Notes: generated from the sequence alone by a model not told the origin. A DNA stretch of 64,000 nucleotides from Acanthococcus lagerstroemiae (GCA_031841125.1 CM063107.1:23888499-23952498); one strand, 5' to 3'; counted from the stretch's first letter, positions 9,988 through 22,729 are shown. A program made the numbers and translations.

Positions 9988-11157
9988 GTTTTTAATTTTG
10001 TTTCTGTCTACTGAAATGTAAGTGTATTCTCAGACGAAATCACGCCAATTAAACAAATACTACATAATATCAAAAATTACATTTTCTTGAAGCAGACAAA
10101 TAGTGTTCTTAAGAACTTCCTAAAAACTTGAATGACTTGCTCAGTCGTCATCAGATTTGCCTGAAAATTTCGCAGTGTACGCTTCTAGAATAACACAATA
10201 GCACCAAAAAGAGAACTCAATTTATCTCCCGGTTTATTATATCTTGTTCGAAATTAGCTCGATTTCAGCAATTTTCGAAACTTCAACTTAAATTTACAAC
10301 AAATTGAGACGTGCTGGGGGGAAATGGCAAACGGCATCGTAATCAGCATTAAAAGGACCATATAAAATCATGTATTGAAATGAATGGAACGGAATGCGTT
10401 GCGTAGTGTTATCACCTTATCACTAAAGATAATAGTTTGGCTAAAATTCTCTGGATATAACTTTGCCTTTCATTTCCTACAGTCCTATTTATAATAATGG
10501 TATTAATTATTCCGTACTCATCTCCGAATCCTAAAATAATTTTTTTTCTGGCCATCTCATTTCACTTATTCCTATTATATCTAATTTTAATGTTTTCATC
10601 TTTTCCTTTAAATTTTATTTGTAATTTGTCTAACTCATTCAGTGTCCTTACATTCTATGTCCCTATTCTTAATTCTGATTAGTCTCCGCCTGGACATCCG
10701 AATGGGAAACTTTTCACGTTCAGAGTTATTTACTTTCCATTGGTGCAGCGTATGGCGATGCACGCATGCCAAATTAGCTTCCGAGGCACAGCACCCATGG
10801 CTCCGGAAAATATCCTTTCGAGTATCGCATTAGTAATCAGAGGGAAATTATTAGTTATTTTGTGAGCTGCCATCGTAATTGTGGTGGTGGAAATGCATTT
10901 TCAGGGATGAATATTGATGTATGTAGTTTCCCCTTGCTTTCATCAGGGTTTATCTGAGTTTTCCTTCTCCTGTTTGCCTTTACTTCTTCTTTAAGCCCCC
11001 TTACCACGCCCAGATAGCACACATAGAGGGGTGATTAGTTATAAATAATTAATTAATGAGAAAGCATTAGCTACGATAGAGGTTTTTTTGGCGAATGAAA
11101 GTTTCATTCAAAGTTGTAAAATATTTAGTCGAGATCATTGGTGTATTTTTTCCACTT
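9988..11157. other. No recognised gene
   Basis: Mostly unique-looking AT-rich DNA. The only recognised feature is the small hairpin element at 10746-10829. The short frames are not supported by homology or splice context. Confidence 0.45.
10746..10829. mobile_element. Tiny hairpin element, copy 1
   Basis: It contains GCGTATGGCGATGCACGCAT followed by GCCAAATTAGC. The same core occurs at 19933-20015 and, inverted, at 51959-52006. Copies 1 and 2 remain similar for another ~45 bp downstream (CAGCACCC, CGGAAA-ATATCC / ACACCCC). The core can form a stem of GTATG with CATGC around a ten-base loop. No coding capacity. It is classed as mobile because the copy in the LINE has a target-type duplication. 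Confidence 0.6.
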
Positions 11158-11165
11158 TTGCTCTG

Positions 11166-12028
11166 CAGGGTTGCCAACTGTAGGGATTTATCCCTAAATA
11201 CTGGAATTTTTCTCCGTTTTGAAAAATAACAGGGATTTTGGCAGGGATATTTCTTTTTGCAGGGATACGCAGGGATATTTCCAAATCTTCAGCTTTTTAC
11301 TCATTTTTTACCTCCAGAAATTTTTCATTAAAAAAAAAAAGTGAAAAAATTTGACACAGCTCGATTTTGTTTTTGGCCAACCTCGACTGTTACGATCGCC
11401 ACAATCGCGACTCCCCTCGAGCGACAAGTGTTCAGCCTTCAGCGGTACAACCATTTTCTATACATAAGGAACCTCAAATCGCCCCTATTAAAGACTCTTA
11501 TTCCAAATCAATATTGTGATAAGTCTTGGGTATCATCTGTCATGCCCGTGCTGTTGCGTTGGTTGAGGTGTTGCGGACTGCGGTTGTTTCTTTTCTTATT
11601 AAAAAGAAGTTGCCTCCAAACTTCCATGCGTTCCGTCGTGTGTTCAATTTTCAATTTCTTTGTGTAGTCGTAGCGTAAATTGAAATTAATTTCATTTTGT
11701 AAATTTTGATTTTGGTTTGAAAAGTGGATCTAAAATCGTAAAGTCATCAAGCATGATGCTCAGTACTTTGAGTGGAAAAAAGTATGCATCGTTTTAATTC
11801 AGATTTGGTTTCGATTTTGTTTACAAATATTGGTTGGTTCCCTTTTGCTGAATAGCGTCCAGTAATCCTGATTGTAAAAATTATTACCAGAATTTGATAG
11901 AGAAAGCTAAGACCTGTAAAATGATACCCATATTGCACTTTTTTAGTGTGTGCAGGGATTTTTTTCTCTGGCAGGGATTTTTTTCAGCACATTGTAGGGA
12001 TTTATCTGAAAATGGGTTGGCAACCCTG
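11166..12028. mobile_element. Non-autonomous hAT element with iterated GCAGGGAT motifs
   Basis: The left end is CAGGGTTGCCAACTGTAGGG and the right end is its imperfect inverse, ending GGTTGGCAACCCTG. Perfect 8-bp flanking repeats TTGCTCTG lie at 11158-11165 and 12029-12036. Both subterminal regions carry several GCAGGGAT(A/T)T motifs: four in about 11240-11280 and three in about 11950-12003. This arrangement is typical of hAT transposase binding sites. The 108-codon frame at 11341-11667 has no similarity I recognise to hAT transposase or a BED finger, so the element appears non-autonomous. Confidence 0.9.
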
Positions 12029-12036
12029 TTGCTCTG

Positions 12037-13162
12037 TCCCTTCCCATCCCCCAAAAATGTTGCTCTCGATACGTTCCTGAGACAAGTATCATTCATTCAC
12101 ACGGTCTTACTTCAGTGACCAACTCTGTGTTTCATGAATGAATGTATTTGTAGAATCGAAAATAACAAATTAGCATTAATCGTTCGCAATAATGTATTAT
12201 GTAAATATAATTCCTTTTCATCGTAATATTTGCATTATTCTTCAAATCGTACGCATAGGTACGACGAATCGAATACGGAAAAGTGTAGTTTCGTAACTTT
12301 TATCCGCGCTTCAGACTTCCCAGGTCGCGTACATTTTTGAACTTTCGAGTGAAAGTGTACATGATCTTCGTAACCTTTTGTTCTAGTATTAACGAACTCG
12401 CGTATCATTCGCAAGGTCACGTCGCCTATACCGCCATTACTTCACAGAATCGCGGAAACCTCTGTGTATTCAATTAAGGAATCACTTGCTTTTTCTTGAC
12501 CTTGAAGACGTAATACTCGAGCTGAGAAGAAGAAATAGCGTTACAGTCATCTGAGAACTATCATCTAGCTACGCGTATATTGACTGTCAAATTTATGGGT
12601 ACCGCTAACCGTAGATATCAATTTACGGGTGTAGCTGTCGCACGATCTGTGATGAACTGTTCCCGAGTAAAAGAGACTATGTTACATTGTGTGAGAATTT
12701 TTCAGTAAAGCGATTCAAAGACAATGGCGTGCATTCGACTGTATAGTCGAGTGTAATTACGCGAGGATGCCCCGAATAGATGAAAAAATTCTCGGGGAAC
12801 TGAATTTCGATATCCAGGACTTGGTTACAATGCACCGAAGAAGGGGAAAGTTCCCCTCCCCCTCCCGCCGGTTTGACAGTTAACTTCAATCAAAAAATCA
12901 ATAGCCCTCGAAAAATTTTGAAACTTTTTGGCCCATTTTTACGACTTAGTTCTGTAAAAAATACCTGAAAAGCCTTTTGAAGCGTCGTAGTTGGGAAAAT
13001 TTTGGTTCCACCCCTTCACCAGAAATTTCTTTTTAGTATGCTCCTACCGGGTCTCGGAGAAATGACCGCCGGTGAATTCACCGCGAAAAATTGAACGCAT
13101 TTAAATCACCGCGGGATAAATTCCTTGCGAGAAAATTAATCGACAGACAAATACCCGACGGG
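12037..13162. other. No recognised feature
   Basis: Less repetitive than its surroundings. It contains CG-bearing unique sequence and short frames on both strands without recognisable domains. It could include regulatory DNA, but nothing specific can be supported. Confidence 0.4.
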
Positions 13163-13560
13163 CAGGGACGTACCGATGGGGAAGGAGGGAAACTTACTCC
13201 CATGTATGAATTTTTCACTCAGCACTTGGGAAAATTTACTACCGTTTCAGTCAGGCGAGTTGGGGAAATCCAACTAGTTAAAGAGGTGTTTTTTTGTTTT
13301 TTTGGCTTTGATACTTGGGAATTGAGTTGAGAAGTTGGGAAAACCCAAGTCAAAAGATTTTTCTTATTTTGCTTTGATACTTGGGAATGTTGAGTTTAGT
13401 CAGTTGGAAAAATCCAACAGGTCAAAAGGTTTTTTTTCTGTTTTTTTTTTCTTCTTTTTTTTTCTTTGATACTTGGGAATTCTGAGTTGAATCAGTTGAG
13501 ACTTTCACAATTTTTACCCCCCCCCCTCCCCACACCGACAAAAACTTTGATATGTCACTG
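13163..13560. mobile_element. MITE with internal tandem repeats, copy 1 (relative at 22730-23106)
   Basis: The left end CAGGGACGTACCGA and the reverse-complemented right end CAGTGACATATCAA are degenerate inverses. Inside are four imperfect ~75-bp repeats, each with TTGATACTTGGGAATT, GAGTTGA-TCAGTTGG and AAAATCCAACAGGTCAAAAG. A C-run follows at about 13518-13530. The same internal order occurs in the copy at 22730-23106. No clear target duplication at this copy and no coding capacity. Confidence 0.7.
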
Positions 13561-13742
13561 CTGGTGTACACTGGGCGAAATCGTGATTCTAGGCGGCCAA
13601 AACTTAACTACACGGCTTTTTCATTGTTTGCTTGGTTCCAAGTCAAAATTTTACATTAACTTATACATAGAAACCCTTCATTTCCTTCTAGTGGTCAGTC
13701 CTTGTATACAGGGGGTCCTCTTGGTCCTCTTCACAGGTAATA

Positions 13743-15361
13743 TACAGGGTGTCACAACTTGAATCAAAAATCCAACAAATTTAGATGGGATTCGCTTAAA
13801 TAGATAATTTTTTTGTACAACTTCACTTCTTTATGATCAATATTACTAACTTGATTTATCAAAAGATTGCCAACATTTTGGCTACCAGGAAAAATATGTT
13901 TGGTACGATATTTTTAGACTGAATAACAACTTGCATATTTTAAAACTTGAGCAGGAATATAGCGTTGGATGAATCAGTAAAAACAAGCAAGAATTTGATC
14001 ATAAAATACAAACAGGACTATAATTTACAATATAATTCTTAGATCAATATCTCAATGTAGCTATTAAAATTTGAAAGATTGTTTAAAATTTAAAACTGAA
14101 GCCAAAACTGAGTAGGTAATCATTAAAAACAAAATAGATAAAAAAAATTTTAGTAATTAGTGATTATTTTTTTACCTAGACTACTTTGACTAGGCTACCC
14201 AATACTCCTAAAAAATATATTAGTTTCATGCTATTTGCAAAACAAAAGGCGGAACTGGAACTGTTAGGGTTCAATCAACTTCTAATAAAAATCAAAACAA
14301 AACCAGAACTAAAAACTAAGTTCTGAGGAACTTTTCTTATTTACATTTAATCAAAAAGAAGGCACAAATCTTCTAATCCAAGGTAAATAGAATCGAACAC
14401 GAAAGGTGAAATGAACAAATAACAAGAACTGAGAACCTAGATCTCGTCATCCAAATCTACCGCTGACCCTCCATTTTGTAAATACAATCAAAAATGTGGT
14501 TATACAAGGGGGGCGGTATACTGGGTCAAACATTGAGTGAGAATCAATTTTGACAATGGATTTGAATTAGTCACGAAAAGTTGAATAATTTTCACCAGGT
14601 CCAATACAATGTTGAATGGGCAGGTATGAAGTACTCATGTACACATTTCAAGCCGTGTAAAAATGTATCAATTGTTGCTCACATCGCATTTTTGTCGTGC
14701 TTCAGTTGGCGCGGGTTTTTATCAAAATAGTCGCTTATACCGACTATTGTGACGTGCAGGGGTCTGTCGTTGGAACGTTCTTTTTTGACGGGCCAAATAT
14801 TTTATCCCTTAGGTTACATAACACTACTTTTCGTGAGTATCGCATACCTCGGTTCCAAATTGCTCAAATTTCACTTCTCTGGCATCGATCGTTAACCAAC
14901 TACCACTACAACAACTATCCAATGTTCGATTTCTGGATAAATTCCATTAGACTAACATAATACTCGTAAATCCTTCAAGTTACACACACACAAAAAAAAA
15001 CAAAACAACATCGGAGCACTTTTTATGTTATTGGAAAATCATCAACCGGCATATCCGCATCAGTGGACTAATATCTTGATAAAAACAATTGGAAAGTGTT
15101 GCCATATCATGAAGGAACAACTTTGCTGTACGTTTTAATGCAGTCTAAAGCATAGCAGTCTAGATCGGTACATTAGGCCTTCTATTAGGGATCCGGGCCT
15201 TATTGGGCTCATCTACCTTATGCAATAAAATTAGTTTTTCTCCCCATGAAAATGTAGTATTATAAACGAAAAAGTATATTTAGCTTTAGTTTATGCATTC
15301 ATAGCAAATGGGGGGGGGGGGTCAGTTATTTTCAGACTTCGATTTTGTTAGACACCCTGTG
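13743..15361. mobile_element. Inverted-repeat element with TACAGGGTGTC ends and TA flanks (mariner-like, non-autonomous)
   Basis: The left end is TACAGGGTGTCACAAC. The right end is the inverse, GTTAGACACCCTGTG. Each is bordered by TA (13741-13742 and 15362-15363), consistent with the TA target of the Tc1/mariner group. The TIR is short (about 10-12 bp). About 1.6 kb of AT-rich interior lacks a recognisable transposase; the 87-codon frame at 14697-14960 has no known motif. A segment near 14560-14600 (GGATTTGAATTAGTCACGAA) resembles one in the pogo-like element near 21202, so part of the interior may be another repeat. Confidence 0.6.
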
Positions 15362-15363
15362 TA

Positions 15364-15869
15364 TGTATATTGTGAGTTAAGTGTATGGTACGGTACTACT
15401 AATTGCGGTGTCACATGGCACTAATTCGTTTACAAATTTTTTATAACTATAAGTATAAATATAATTAGTGGCCTTTGAATTTGTTTTTGAGGGGGGGGGG
15501 AGGTAATTTTGATCATTTCTATTCCCTCATAAATAAATGGGGTGTATGTATTACCCATCTACCCCCTTCCCCCAGCGTCCCCTAAGAGCAGAGAAAAATC
15601 CAACTCCAAACAAACCTGTGCTTCCCTGGATATGAAACGAGAACCTCAAATTACAGTTTCTTGCAGTAACGAGGATAGCTAAGGAAGATCAGCGGTGAAG
15701 AGCCAGCAAGCGCTGCAAGTTCTTCTCCTTTACATTCGCCTTACTGAACTAGGAACATTTCCAGCACATAAGGAACACACTCTACTGGCGTACCCTCTCC
15801 CAAGCGTTCTACAGAGCAGATGCAATGAAAATGAAACGTAATAACCTTTATTTATTCGTATTTATATAA
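15364..15869. other. No recognised gene; long G-run
   Basis: Contains a ten-base G-run at about 15491-15501 and otherwise AT-rich unique sequence. No coding or element border was identified. Confidence 0.4.
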
Positions 15870-16522
15870 TTGAATCGGTTAGAACCAAAAGGGGTTAAGT
15901 CCACTTTTGTCGTTTTTGCTTTTTTCACGGATTATGGGGTATTGAAGTATCGCGGATCTGCTGGTGTGGTCGAAATTTCGTGAAACAGCTGAGAAAGTGC
16001 TTTTTGGCCACATCGCTTTCTGTGAATTTTTGCAATAAAATTTTTTCAAAAAATGTTTTTTTTCCATAAGTTGTTTGAAAATTGTGTATTTTAGTGTAAG
16101 AAATAGAAATAAATAAGAAATTCCGGCCCATCCCCCTCTTTTTGCATTTTTATACCTAAGAAGTGCTATTTTCAAAACGAAATCGCAATTTTTCAATACA
16201 GCTTCAGAACTTTTTTTCTTATAAGCAGGGAAATTGCTCGATTGGAATGGAACCAAGACTAAAGTGACCCCTTTATGTCTGGCTATAAAGGGGGGGGGGG
16301 CAATTTCGAGCCGTAAAACTGCAAAAGAAATTGTTCGGAACCAAAAGGGGTTAATTCAAAAACGTTGAGCCCCCCCCCCCAGCTCAGGCCCATCAAAATT
16401 TTATTCGACGGGACCGGGCTTAAAAGTTGTCTGATTTTCCAATTTTCGAATAAAACAGTTTTTTTCGCTTCCTGAAAAGTGTGATTTTTTGACTTAACCC
16501 ATTTTGGTTCTAACCGATTCAA
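15870..16522. mobile_element. DNA transposon family K, copy 1 (653 bp, non-autonomous)
   Basis: Terminal inverted repeats of about 33 bp start TTGAATCGGTTAGAACCAAA and end with the exact inverse at 16490-16522. A second copy in opposite orientation occupies 35321-35965. It shares interior blocks such as AAAGTGCTTTTTGGC and an internal GGAACCAAAAGGG repeat (here near 16337). Both copies are about 650 bp, so this looks like a defined non-autonomous family. The 125-codon minus frame at 15879-16256 has no recognisable domain. The flanks are AT-rich and do not show a clear target duplication. Confidence 0.8.
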
Positions 16523-18959
16523 GTATTATGAATGGTCACAATCGATTATGAAATATGGTTTATCCTAGCCCGACACTTTCCCTAATCTTTTCCCTAACCG
16601 CATACCAGTTATTTGATGCTATAATTTGTTTTTCAGCAAATGCTGGAAGTCATTTTCTCTTCTTTTTTTTTTGTGTACGGGGGGCGGTATTCTTTTTTTT
16701 TTTTTGTATTGTTAATGCCGAAACATAATTTTGTAGGGCCATCTCTTATGCTTTAATCTTGATACACATCCCTCCCCCATTTCCACTTGTTTCCTTTCAT
16801 ATTTAATTCCAGTTCAGTTCATTCGATTCTAGACAATAATCGCAGTCGGACTCAAAATTTAATGGATGTTCAAAATTAACACACACCCCCCCCCCCTCCC
16901 AAAAAAATCAATACCTTATTTGATTTTTTTTATCGAAATCGATTCAGCTTCGTTTTCCGTTTCGTTTTCCCATTTTTTCTTTCCCCTCTTTCGCTTAATT
17001 TTTCCAGATGCCCCTTTTGGTCAGACACTTGTAACCCCTTACGTAAATCCAGCGTCGCATACAATTTCGAATACATGCATATTTTTCGGATTCAAGCTTC
17101 AAAAATATCGATCCTTAAAGCTTTTAGGAAGAATATAATTCCGCTCCCACTCGATCCCCCTCCCCCCGAAACACTTGCCGCCACTAAGTACGAAATGGCT
17201 GAAAATCTCTCGATATCTTTGTGCGCTGCCTGCAATGCTTGTAAATCGCTACTATGAAACGAAACTAGTTTAGGTGAATTCACACTGAAATTATTATAAT
17301 ACGGAATAGGAAATGATCGTCATGAATGAAGGTACTTTCGAACAATAGTTCGTGTTTGACCAGTGTTAAGCGAGATAAATATTTGGGGATACGCGGGTCC
17401 TCACGACCCGCTGGGCACAACTTTTAATTCAGATAACGAGCAGAAGCGTGAGCATTAATTGTATGTACGAAATTTCCTAATTAACTTCTCATAATTACGC
17501 ACGACTTTAGCATTCAATCTCGATAAGTTAGTTTAAATGTGAGATCAGACAACCGAGATAAAAAAAAAGTAACTCGGAGATGGATTGGGTTGGTAAGTTA
17601 CATATATATTATAATGAGCTCGATGATGGGAAATTTTTGCCGTATTTTGAAGAGGTTATTCTTATCAACATTCGGATTGTTCGCTCCTTTCTTTTCGATC
17701 GAATTCGATAATTTTTGGGGGAATACCTACATGTCATGAAATGAAGGTGGCATTTGTTTTTTACCCGCTTGTGTACGTTTTTCGATTATTCTCATGTATT
17801 CCGCGAAGTGCTGATGCATAAAATCTGCTTACAGCAGCACGCTCATCATCGGAATCCGAAGTCTATAAATCAAAAATAAATACATACGATACACAATCTA
17901 ATCAGACCGAAATTCCGGTTCACGTTCAAAGGCTTTTTCCCATCCGCTTCCAGGTATTCGTTTCTGGTCTTGCGCAATTACTTTCGATTTTCAAACACTG
18001 GTCGACATTATCGCACCATCTTAAGCCCACAGCATTGAATTTGACCGCATTTAATTCGCAGACGCGAAACGTGCGCGGAAAAAGGAATACAGGACTTTCG
18101 TTTTCCACTGGTCCTCTCGTAACCTCTTCCTAATTAAATGACCGATGTCTGGATAGATCGTTTAAGGTCAGACGCGTAAAAGTTTACAGTGTTACCACCA
18201 TCACCAAGGGCAAATGAGACTCGAATGGATCACTTTGACCTACACACGCGATGTTCAATGTATACTCTGTCGAGCTCATAATGCTGTCATACAGTTCAGT
18301 GACCTGTCAATCGTGACTGGGACTTGTGTGAACTATACCGATAATGGAAAACGATTTTTAGCCAAATAAAGTTAGAAACTTGGATCAGGATTCCCTCAAT
18401 CGCTAAAGTTTTCCTGAGTTGTTTTTCCGACGGTCTTGTGATCTACAAAATCACACCGAGCCCGATTAAAATCACGGTGATGGGAATACGTCTCAGAGAT
18501 AGAAGGAAGAAAGAAGGGTCATTCTCCATAAATTTCGTATTGATAAAACTGAAGAACTTTTCTTTCCGTTTTGTTTTTTATTTTCTTTTGAAATTTTCTT
18601 GATCGACCAAACCACTCAGTGTCCGATAAAAATTGCAATGAGAGATGCCACCTGATGGGAAGGGAGATGGTGAGAAGGGCAACACTAAACAATTTTCAAG
18701 TTGGCGACTGTAATGCAATACTTTTGTCTCCTATTTCTTGTCTGTTTTCATTGGTTTTTAGGATGTTTCATCCGGATTCGGGTTTTTCACTTTTTGTTAT
18801 TTTTCTATTATTTTTTATTTTACTTTTCTCCGTTTTCTTCATTCAATTTTCCTTTTCTAACTTACATTACTTAGTTGCATTTTAAAATCGGTAGGTGCCC
18901 TAGTAATTGATTTTATACATCAATATTGCTTGATTAGTTTTAATTTTTCAAAGCAATTA
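16523..18959. other. No recognised gene
   Basis: A long stretch of AT-rich, partly unique sequence with a C-run at 16887 and scattered short frames. No domain-bearing exon, RNA gene or inverted-repeat element was found. If a host gene extends through this window, this could be intron or intergenic DNA. Confidence 0.4.
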
Positions 18960-19590
18960 AGGACCTAACTTCCAAAACGCGCTTAGTCCAAAAAACGAAA
19001 TGTTGGGAAATTGAAAAAAAACAAAAAACATTCTGACTCGCGAACGATAAGTGATAACACTGATTCAGTTGCATGTATGGGAAGAGGAAGGGTCAATGCT
19101 AATACCACCCAAGTATGAAGGTTGGTGTGCGAACAGTCTTCGAGCTACGGGAGTGCTAAGTGGCGAAAATCGTGGACTTAGCTCATTTTGGCAGACCATG
19201 TCATACTTGTGAAAGGTCAAAATTCATACATCTTGACCTAGAAACTGTCGGAAATCGGAAGATACAGCTTAGAGACGACCATTCTAGTGAACGAGACACA
19301 CGTGAACAATATCCCCCCTCTTTTTACCCTTCAGACATCCTTGTACACCCCCCCTGAACAGGAAAAAGCAAGCATGATTTACAGTTGTAAGAGTCTTATA
19401 TTCATAAAATTTGAAAAAACAAGTAAGTCAGTATTATAAAAAAGAACGAAAGAAAGGTTTAGCTGACTCTAAGTCGTGATAAAATCGAGAAATCAACTCT
19501 GAAAGGTGCCTTTTGACTTCCTCCGTCAGATTGCGCTAAAAACTCGATTTTCGATTATTTGGATTAAGCGCATTTTGGAAGTCAGGTCCT
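18960..19590. mobile_element. Inverted-repeat element with AGGACCTAACTTCC ends
   Basis: The left end reads AGGACCTAACTTCCAAAACG, continuing CGCTTAGTCCAAA. The right end is the inverse with about four mismatches over 36 bp (19555-19590). CAATTA borders the left and CAATTG the right, a possible short target duplication. The ~560-bp interior has no coding similarity. The family is not recognised. Confidence 0.7.
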
Positions 19591-19599
19591 CAATTGTTT

Positions 19600-20270
19600 T
19601 AATTTTATAACTCCCCCTTCTCTCCACCATTTCTTCCTTCTTGCTTTCATTTTTCAAATTTGTTGTACATTCCATTTTATTTTTCCCCCGTGTTATTCAT
19701 CTAGTTATTATTCAATTTTTATTTTAAATTTAATTTTGATTTCAATCTTAATTTCAATTTCAATTTTGATATTTATTTTTCCATTTTTATTTCTTGTCTG
19801 CTTCTAAGTATACATATATCTACTTTCATTTTTATTTAAATTAAAATTTTCGTTCAAATTTGTATTTTTATTTGAATTTTTATTTTGATTCTTTGCGCTA
19901 TTTCAATTTCAAACTTGAATTTCGATGATAAAGGGGCGTATGGTGATGCACGCATGCCAAATTGGCCCCGGGATACCGCACCCCCTATTTCGGAAACACC
20001 CCGAAGGGGCCTGCGTATTTAATTTTAATTTAATTTTTAATTTCTAGTTCAATTTTATGTGAATTCAAATCAATTCCAATTTTTATTCGGATTGAAGTAA
20101 ATTTTATTTTGATTTAAATTATAATGAATTTCAATATCGATTTTGATTTCCATTTCTATTTTGTTTTTAATTTTAATTTTAATTTGGTACTTATTTCTAT
20201 TGCTACTTCTATTTCTGTATCTATATGAGGAGTGTCTTTACAATACGTATTTAGCCCATAATTCTATATT
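19600..20270. repeat. Cryptically simple AT-rich block (TTTNAATTTT-like)
   Basis: A long run of imperfect units such as TTTCAATTTTTATTTTAATT with very few G or C bases. Similar tracts occur at about 20760-20930, 22560-22740, 23115-23350 and 24490-24570, so several nearby elements have inserted into the same kind of simple DNA. The block is interrupted by the GC-rich hairpin element at 19933-20015. Confidence 0.8.
19933..20015. mobile_element. Tiny hairpin element, copy 2
   Basis: A GC-rich island inside AT-only simple sequence, so its borders are sharp. It starts GGGGCGTATGGTGATGCACG, continues to ATTGGCCCCGGG, and then CCCCGAAGGGGCCTGCG. GGGGC at the start can pair with GCCCC, and GTATG with CATGC. 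The copies at 10746-10829 and 51959-52006 share the core. Confidence 0.65.
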
Positions 20271-20979
20271 TCTTCAAAAGAACAAAAACTGCTTACAGAT
20301 CTCAGTTTTGGTGTCTTTCTGTCCAATTTTTGACAACAGCTTCTAGAAAATTCATTTTAAACTCTACAATATGCAAGTAAATATAAACTAAAGACTCCAA
20401 AAAAATGAAATCAGTATATGTTTTGGAATTGGAATGCATACAGAATAGACTTACTGCTTTTTTTAATAACATGATCTCTAACAAAAAACGGCATTTTGTA
20501 TGAAAAGGTTTTTTTTTGTTTTTTGTTTTTTAGGATTGTACTAACTTCAATTATTTGAATTCAAAATCAGCCAAGCCTAGTTATTTTGTACGAATATCAT
20601 TTTAGAAATAAACTTTTTCATTAACGAACATTCTGACCTGATAGAAAATGAACTGAAAGAATTTTGATAATTTCGTGATTCCAATACCCAATTCTATTTT
20701 TTTTTTTTAAATAATTAAAACAGAAAAACATTACGTGGATCTTCTACGTTTTTGAATCTATTTTCTATTTCGATTATGATTTCAATTGTGATACAGTGAT
20801 TTTGATTTTAATTTTCATTACCACTTTTATTCTGATTTGGATTTCGTATTATGATGTATGATTTTCACTTACAATTTTGTTTTGATTTAAGGTCAAATTT
20901 TCATTATTATTCCAGTTGTAATTTGTATTTGGGTCACTCTCCAAAAACTGAAAATATAAAGTGGCATTTCTTTCTTTTC
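20271..20979. other. AT-rich, no recognised gene
   Basis: AT-rich sequence grading into the same simple-sequence type as the preceding block. Nothing else was recognised. Confidence 0.4.
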
Positions 20980-21032
20980 TTTCTTTCTTTCTAGCTTTCT
21001 TTTTTTTTTTCTCTTTTTTGTTTACTTCTTTC

Positions 21033-21069
<37 letters not shown>

Positions 21070-21070
21070 T
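20980..21070. repeat. Microsatellites (TTTC)n and (TTA)n
   Basis: TTTC/TTTCT repeats at about 20969-21034 are followed by about 11 uninterrupted TTA units at 21035-21069. The array abuts the left end of the pogo-like element. Confidence 0.9.
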
Positions 21071-21074
21071 TATA

Positions 21075-21866
21075 AGTAGAATTCGCTTAATATAATCACG
21101 CTTAATAGAATCATTCGGTTAGGCGACGCTCCGTTTACGAGATACATTCGAAAATGTGGTTAATTTAGGTCAAAATATGACTGTAGCTCAATTTTGACGA
21201 CGGATTTGAATTCGTCGCGAAAAATTGAGTAAGTAGCGCCAGTGGCGACGCCGAAGCTCTACGAAAATTTCTTTGCCCTAAAAAAGATATGATGTATAAT
21301 TTTCAAACGGAATCGAAGTGGGTAGGAACGAACCTTTCTATCTAATTATTTATTTCACCGCCTAATATAATCAGAATGCCGTTTAATCGAATCATATTTA
21401 TTCTGTACTGGGCACTCTTTGGCATGTTTTGGCACGATCAGACTTGAAGTACAGAACTGTACATTCTACAGTGAACTAAAATTATCTTTTCTTACCCACC
21501 AACCTATCAATGCATATAATTATTCGCAGTCAATCGGTGCAATACCATTCATACTCTGCGTAGGGGGTTTCAGTGCTACGGGGAAGCTTTTGACTTACAC
21601 TACGCATATGAGAAATATGTCAATAGCATCATTGAAGAGAGCAAAAAGCAGACGAAAATCACTGATTTTTTGAACTAAAAATGTACCTATCCTTAATTGC
21701 ACAATTGTACTGTATGTACATATTAATATTATAATTTATAATTGTTTTCACGCACGAAGTAAAAAATTTAAATTATTTTCTCGCCGGATTTTAGAATCAG
21801 CCGCTTATTACGATCACTTTTACCTCGAACGAAAGCGATTATACTCGTATTAAACGAATTCTACTG
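21075..21866. mobile_element. pogo/Tigger-like non-autonomous DNA transposon
   Basis: The left end AGTAGAATTCGCTTAATA and the right end (reverse complement CAGTAGAATTCGTTTAATA) form a terminal inverted repeat. TA flanks both sides (21073-21074 and 21867-21868). The CAGTA-AATTCG style of end is known from pogo/Tigger elements of the Tc1/mariner superfamily. Internally there are further AATATAATCA / CGATTATA-like repeats (21360-21395, 21798-21846). The 84-codon frame at 21419-21673 has no recognisable helix-turn-helix or DDE motif, so no active transposase is present. Confidence 0.7.
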
Positions 21867-21868
21867 TA

Positions 21869-22721
21869 GTTTGTATTTAGTATATTCAACAAGTTTACAG
21901 AGCAGGAAAATCAAAATTGAAGGAGGGGGATGACTTCTGTTCGCGATCATAGACATCTTGTTCATGACGAAAGCACTGATATTCACGACAGCTTCAAGAA
22001 TTTATTTTTCTAGGGAGTTTTTGTAAAATGTGCTATCACATGCCCCAGTGACTATAATCTAGCACCTGGATCGTGTTCAGGGATCAAAACTGTACCGATA
22101 TTGCCATTTGTTGTGCTGAAAAATGTATAAGGCGCGTATTTTTGCACGATTCACAAATTGACCTCAACGAAGGATTGAAACCCCTGGTAACAGAACTCTT
22201 CGCCATCCCTTCTAAAAATTTGAAGTCACTGACAGCAAATTGAACACTTTCTGAAAAATAATACCATTTTATTGGGAAAAACAACTTGAAAGAAAAATTT
22301 TAAAAATATAACAGGTATTGAGACAAGGTGGTAACATCCACGATGATGGATATGTCCTTATGCTTTTATTATTCAAAAGATTGTAACTGTCCTGTCTGAT
22401 GAATTTGATTGGTGGAGTTCGTTTTGAAAGTTAGTATGTAATCCAAAATAACCCCCCCCCCCTCCACAAAAAGTATACTTAAAATAAATACCTAAATAAT
22501 TATATAAATAAATCAAAAGTCAGGGTTCAAAATTTGCTGGTAGCAAAACATCCCTAGTTTTTGGAGAATTACTAATTTTGAGTTTGTTTTCGAGTTTTTT
22601 ACCTCTATTTCAAAGTTAAATCCGATCTTGATTTTCATTTTGATTTTGATTTAATAAATTAAGATTTTGATTTCCGGTTTTTTCGTATTTCTAATTTTGA
22701 TTCTTTTTTATTTTTTCTATT
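21869..22721. other. No recognised gene
   Basis: AT-rich DNA with a C-run at about 22450-22460. It grades into simple sequence after 22560. No coding block or element ends could be supported. Confidence 0.4.
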
Positions 22722-22729
22722 TCGATTCA

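Noticed and set aside
11341..11667. 108-codon frame inside the hAT element
   Set aside because: No hAT dimerisation or BED motif and no conserved residues recognised; the length is not unusual by chance.
20980..21070. Tandem repeats as a CRISPR-like or regulatory array
   Set aside because: Simple TTTC and TTA microsatellites without spacers.
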